Source of the DNA: a virus
Virus record (IMG/VR): IMGVR_UViG_3300034198_013392
Coordinates: 1-47,102 of that record
DNA: 47,102 nucleotides
Reading direction: 5' to 3' (one strand)
The position numbers were made by a program, and so were the translations under genes. Of this stretch, positions 45,101 to 47,102 are shown piece after piece. Under the pieces are notes generated by a model, which saw only the letters and a program-made list of their open reading frames with translations, was not told the DNA's origin and ran no database searches. Positions within the stretch are counted from its first letter, which is position 1, and each line of letters starts with the position of its first letter.

Positions 45101-46031
45101 CAGCATGGGCGGTAAGGTGTATGCGACCGGATACAACCAGGAGGGGTACCTTATCACACCGGCCGGTATTACCGACCTCACTACGAACACAACCACAGGT
45201 GTTGCTGACATTGGCAGCCAAGACCAAGGGGCTTTCCCAAACTCTTTTGACAGCTTAACCGTAAACAACCTGACGGTCAATGTTAGCATGTCAGGTTCCC
45301 CAACATTTTCACCAGAATTCTACGAGAACCTGCTTCAGTCTGGTCTAGGCATTGATAACTTTGGTCCGTTCTCCAAACTTTCCGTACCGGTAGGTTCAGC
45401 ACCCCCGCCGACCAACTCTACTGCCACAGGAGCTAAGGAAGGATCTCTGTATTGGGATAACTCCTTAGGCGTTCTGTTCATTCTGTATGACGATGGCAAC
45501 TCCACCCAGTGGGTTCAGGCTGTCCCCTCTGGCAGTGGTGGAGGTGGTGGAGGAATCTCCCAAGTCATCATTAGCTCAACACCCCCCGCAACGACTCTCA
45601 ATGCCGGTACTCTGTACTGGAACTCAGTATCCGAGACCTTGTTTGTCCTTTATGATGATGGAGTTACAAAGAGTTGGGTCGAGGCGTCTCCCAATAATAA
45701 CGCCGAAGTAATCATAGATTCTACCCCTCCGGCTACTACTTACGACGCTGGCACGTTATACTGGAACTCTACATCCGAGACCTTGTTCGTTCTTTATGAC
45801 GACGGGGTTACGAAGCAATGGGTGGAATCTAACCCACCTCTACCTATTGACATACAAGTATCAGCAACGCCACCATCCACCCGATCTAACGGAGATCCCT
45901 TACAGGCGGGAGACTTGTATTTCAATAGCTCCGTTAACAAATACTATAACTGGGATGGAGCTGCCTGGGTCTCAGTGGCTAGCCCAGCTTATGACCCAGA
46001 GGGGTGGTTTGGCCACTCTTGCGCTTGTTAA
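42198..46031 (+). CDS. Giant fibre/beta-helix-type structural protein, paralog, 1277 aa
   Basis: It starts with GTG (MSLTRSQLLMGDSGQGPLLP). Residues about 170-450 carry the sections shared with the 1739-aa protein: FVNPEIGSDYYISGEYVEPG, TPQKPFRTIQRAAIEAAR, GVILPRGVSVVGEDYRKTII, and YGLCGVNADGNQVTGFRSM. The C-terminal 200 residues hold repeats of the type STPPATTxxAGTLYWNS / ETLFVLYDDGVTKxWVE, and the N-terminal part has a related GSLYWNSEYKRLYVYNG unit. Such W-x-W repeats are common in phage fibre heads. GTG is the likely start, given the GGGTAAAA element at the normal distance. The end, GHSCAC, carries two Cys. Confidence 0.8.
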   Translation: MSLTRSQLLMGDSGQGPLLPNQVQGVKKGAGVYIGTDGTISFEASSAIGVVKTNNNSAYNSYVWPNAAPPTNSFLVANASGGQINLEWDPVPVYGLGLNYTTPNLKVGIPVADNNSQIPAAGTNALGAVRGSLYWNSEYKRLYVYNGTWEPTSYGPDSLTIALLTGNHHLFVNPEIGSDYYISGEYVEPGEDPVPAQQAKYGYTPQKPFRTIQRAAIEAARIQNGSGFSPLFYDRIVIHCSAGEHIVYNDFGSLSVTIWEDETVPTNTQLSDMNSSTYAGVILPRGVSVVGEDYRKTIIRPSYVPEKTGNIETDRASIFRVTGGSFFFGFTFKDKLGSTNSHHLLDCFSFVSELELEDYYDKIRTIFQEVNPIYVANPGETEIVAPQPPINPTQSTDGVIGSSPYIFNCSIRSDYGLCGVNADGNQVTGFRSMVIAQFTGVSLQKDPSCWEFYDHDDDEWKVITNYNSYIAISPNDVRMRPSRRNFHIRAVNNAFIQEVSVFAIGQGVHHWTHSGGEISITNSNSTFGGCAAIAEGYKSVAFKKDTGWDVSYINVATDLTEDINNVNRIYLGRTIPTLSNTATEIVLEVPLVDSELTPGIPEKLARFGYTFTPDSYLWVENPYGYDFRAQLTSFAWDPAIPNQISVQAEMVTQPPDNTSPGGTSPTGVVYPDLGGRQVYIRRLVDVRPESRRKYSLDLSTDNLTLRAPLRDYVFQTTPGSGSITETIPDSSLLLTNASSSIPPGNFPLLKRVNIVLERGNPDSEWVSGDYYRKGDTVRKDNKHYTCILQNTDAVFDPSHWSESYVQMASDYNAYDFPGNTAPIIIFDDDTDGDDVTTNCGYNLTTVWSDPASPIGLQYTSATDYRGVYQFLIAIGFTEEETFNILLPTTNQLRKLNPADPSDMKDYTPGSGGVASGLDNWAVEFRRPSLIRLFSHSWEWAGFLNYTKALPPYQGDLSPQNQFNYYFTNSMGGKVYATGYNQEGYLITPAGITDLTTNTTTGVADIGSQDQGAFPNSFDSLTVNNLTVNVSMSGSPTFSPEFYENLLQSGLGIDNFGPFSKLSVPVGSAPPPTNSTATGAKEGSLYWDNSLGVLFILYDDGNSTQWVQAVPSGSGGGGGGISQVIISSTPPATTLNAGTLYWNSVSETLFVLYDDGVTKSWVEASPNNNAEVIIDSTPPATTYDAGTLYWNSTSETLFVLYDDGVTKQWVESNPPLPIDIQVSATPPSTRSNGDPLQAGDLYFNSSVNKYYNWDGAAWVSVASPAYDPEGWFGHSCAC
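45384..45960 (+). repeat. Four tandem LYWN-type repeats at the fibre C-terminus
   Basis: Coding repeats begin near 45400, 45570, 45710 and 45850. The second and third share long nucleotide stretches (ATCCGAGACCTTGTT at 45629 and 45773), indicating recent duplication; the first and fourth are diverged. Confidence 0.8.
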
Positions 46032-46073
46032 CTAAAACAAAATCTCCCCTCCCACATAACCCCCAATAAACCT

Positions 46074-46364
46074 ATGGCTATCGGATTACTAGGAACAGGA
46101 CAGACGGTTGGCGCCTCCCCTGTAACAGTTTATACTGTGCCTAGCGGCATTTCTCACGCTGTGGTACACATCACCCTTTGCTCTTCTGACTCACCGAGGT
46201 ATGCAAGGATCAATGGAGTACCTATACTTATTTCGGTAAATACCTCCACTATAGACACGTGGAACTTCGCCACGTCCATGATGCTGAGCCCTGGAGATGT
46301 TGTTTCTGTAGCGGGAGGGGCTAACGCAAATTGCACAGTTTCAGGATACGAAGTTCCCCTTTGA
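46074..46364 (+). CDS. Small virion-type beta protein, 96 aa
   Basis: The sequence (MAIGLLGTGQTVGASPVTVY, then VPSGISHAVVHITLCSSDSP, NFATSMMLSPGDVVSVAGGA) has the look of small beta-sandwich proteins encoded beside phage fibres, possibly a fibre tip or collar piece. It has two Cys and no membrane segment. No GGGTAA element precedes it; the 42-base gap from the fibre gene is C-rich and unstructured. The next gene starts six bases after its stop. Confidence 0.7.
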   Translation: MAIGLLGTGQTVGASPVTVYTVPSGISHAVVHITLCSSDSPRYARINGVPILISVNTSTIDTWNFATSMMLSPGDVVSVAGGANANCTVSGYEVPL

Positions 46365-46370
46365 CCCACC

Positions 46371-46880
46371 ATGCTGTACTACTACAACTCCAACGCTGAG
46401 GGCGATGATCCCAAAGTGGTTGATAAAAACTGGATTTCATTTTATAAAGGAATAGATCCATCTAAAGTCTCACCTGAAGACTTAGCTGCTCAGGGATTTT
46501 ACTCATACACAAGGCCAGAGGTTCCTCAGTACAATGAGGATATTTACTCCATAAGCTGGGAGTTCACTGTAGAAGGGTTTAATGCGACTGAGATTCACTC
46601 CCTTGAGGCACTACCTTTAGGGCAAAGCAAAGGGGTACTCATCCAAAGGGTAAACTCTCAAGCTTACTCTCTTCTGTCCCCAACAGATTGGGTGGTTGTC
46701 CGTCAGGCTGAGTCCGGTGTTGCTATTCCAGCCGAAATCTCCACATGGAGGGAAGCTGTAAGGGCAGAAGCACAGCTTAAAAAGGAATCCATCGAGGATT
46801 GCAAAACGGCCAAAAGGCTAGAAGCCTATGTAAGTAGTGAGGACTACTTGACGTGGCCAACCCTCTCCACCCCCAACTGA
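46371..46880 (+). CDS. Probable tail fibre assembly chaperone, 169 aa
   Basis: The C-terminal half has YSLLSPTDWVVVRQAESGVA followed by IPAEISTWREAVRAEAQ, a pattern (tDWxxxRxxE-G-xxxPxxxxxxRxxxR) typical of fibre assembly and XkdW/DUF4376-type proteins encoded after phage fibres. These bind the fibre tip during folding. The N-terminal part is Tyr/Asp-rich. It sits directly after two fibre-type genes and the small beta protein, which fits. The family call is from motif pattern, not from alignment. Confidence 0.7.
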   Translation: MLYYYNSNAEGDDPKVVDKNWISFYKGIDPSKVSPEDLAAQGFYSYTRPEVPQYNEDIYSISWEFTVEGFNATEIHSLEALPLGQSKGVLIQRVNSQAYSLLSPTDWVVVRQAESGVAIPAEISTWREAVRAEAQLKKESIEDCKTAKRLEAYVSSEDYLTWPTLSTPN

Positions 46881-46886
46881 AAAGCA

Positions 46887-46894
46887 GGGTAAAA
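46887..46894 (+). promoter_or_regulatory. GGGTAAAA element, candidate late promoter
   Basis: It lies six bases after the previous stop and 23 bases before the ATG at 46918. Confidence 0.62.
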
Positions 46895-46917
46895 TCCATT
46901 AGATTAACTGAAAAAAG

Positions 46918-47102
46918 ATGGCAATTTTAGACTTTCCGGCTAACCCGACCCCTGGAGAAACCTTCCTAGCCCCTACAGGTGTTCTATACACTTGGGACGG
47001 GGTTAGAGAGGTGTGGACAGCAGCAGCAGGGGGTGGACCCGCTCCTGGAACACCCACCGTAAATACACCGTCCATTACCTACCCTATTGATAACGGGTCA
47101 AA
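46918..47102 (+). CDS. Start of a fibre-type or virion protein (cut by window edge)
   Basis: The frame is open to the window end (61 codons). It starts MAILDFPANPTPGETFLAPT and continues GVLYTWDGVREVWTAA, the phage fibre unit in which a Tyr/Trp-containing YxWDG strand follows a P-x-x-G-x turn, then a Gly/Pro/Thr-rich linker. It probably encodes another fibre or appendage protein. The GGGTAAAA element at the normal distance supports the start. Confidence 0.75.
   Translation, partial: MAILDFPANPTPGETFLAPTGVLYTWDGVREVWTAAAGGGPAPGTPTVNTPSITYPIDNGS

Noticed and set aside
1-47102. Tail sheath, portal, tape-measure and tRNA genes
   Set aside because: I looked for these expected or common cyanophage genes and saw no convincing candidate in this window.

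Overview
The window looks like the late-gene half of a tailed cyanophage genome, probably contractile-tailed. Three things point there: a baseplate J/gp6-type wedge protein and a T4 gp19-like tail tube protein (contractile tail), a cyanobacterium-type AbrB regulator and a PhoH ATPase (common in cyanobacterial phages), and DUF5824/DUF6321-type proteins seen in cyanophages. These assignments come from recognised sequence patterns; no database search was run.

Layout. 1-1335: 3' part of the major capsid gene, split by a group I intron carrying an HNH endonuclease gene. 1369-17215 (+): tail tube, unknown virion proteins, a 1031-aa baseplate wedge, two large unknown structural proteins, an acidic repeat protein, a gp5-like hub/spike protein, two small proteins, Mu gp36-like and gp37-like connector proteins, a probable small terminase and the large terminase. 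17275-20602: a block of mostly minus-strand single-gene units (cyAbrB-like regulator, a zinc-ribbon protein and four unknowns), several with their own sigma70-like promoter, 5' hairpin and terminator. 20968-21789: phoH. 21882-36872: an accessory block with six paralogous protein kinase-like genes, two further genes sharing only the kinases' N-terminal four-cysteine segment, two small paralogous genes behind sigma70-like promoters, and charged or repetitive proteins. 36937-47102: two giant paralogous fibre/beta-helix-type proteins, a small virion protein, a probable fibre-assembly protein and the start of another gene.

Two themes stand out. First, the kinase array: six kinases keep the Lys, Glu, HND...N and D[F/L]G residues and share an N-terminal C-x5-C-x3-C-x6-C segment and a C-terminal W...LYxG segment; two non-kinase genes carry the same Cys segment. 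Their place among late genes suggests proteins made late and perhaps packaged in the virion, which is inference. Second, an intergenic element GGGTAA(A/G) occurs 18 times on the + strand, nearly always 22-29 bases before a start codon at the head of a gene run, and is absent where genes are translationally coupled. It is a good candidate for the phage's own late promoter. The minus-strand genes instead use sigma70-like boxes, with GGGGTAAG just downstream of the -10 box.
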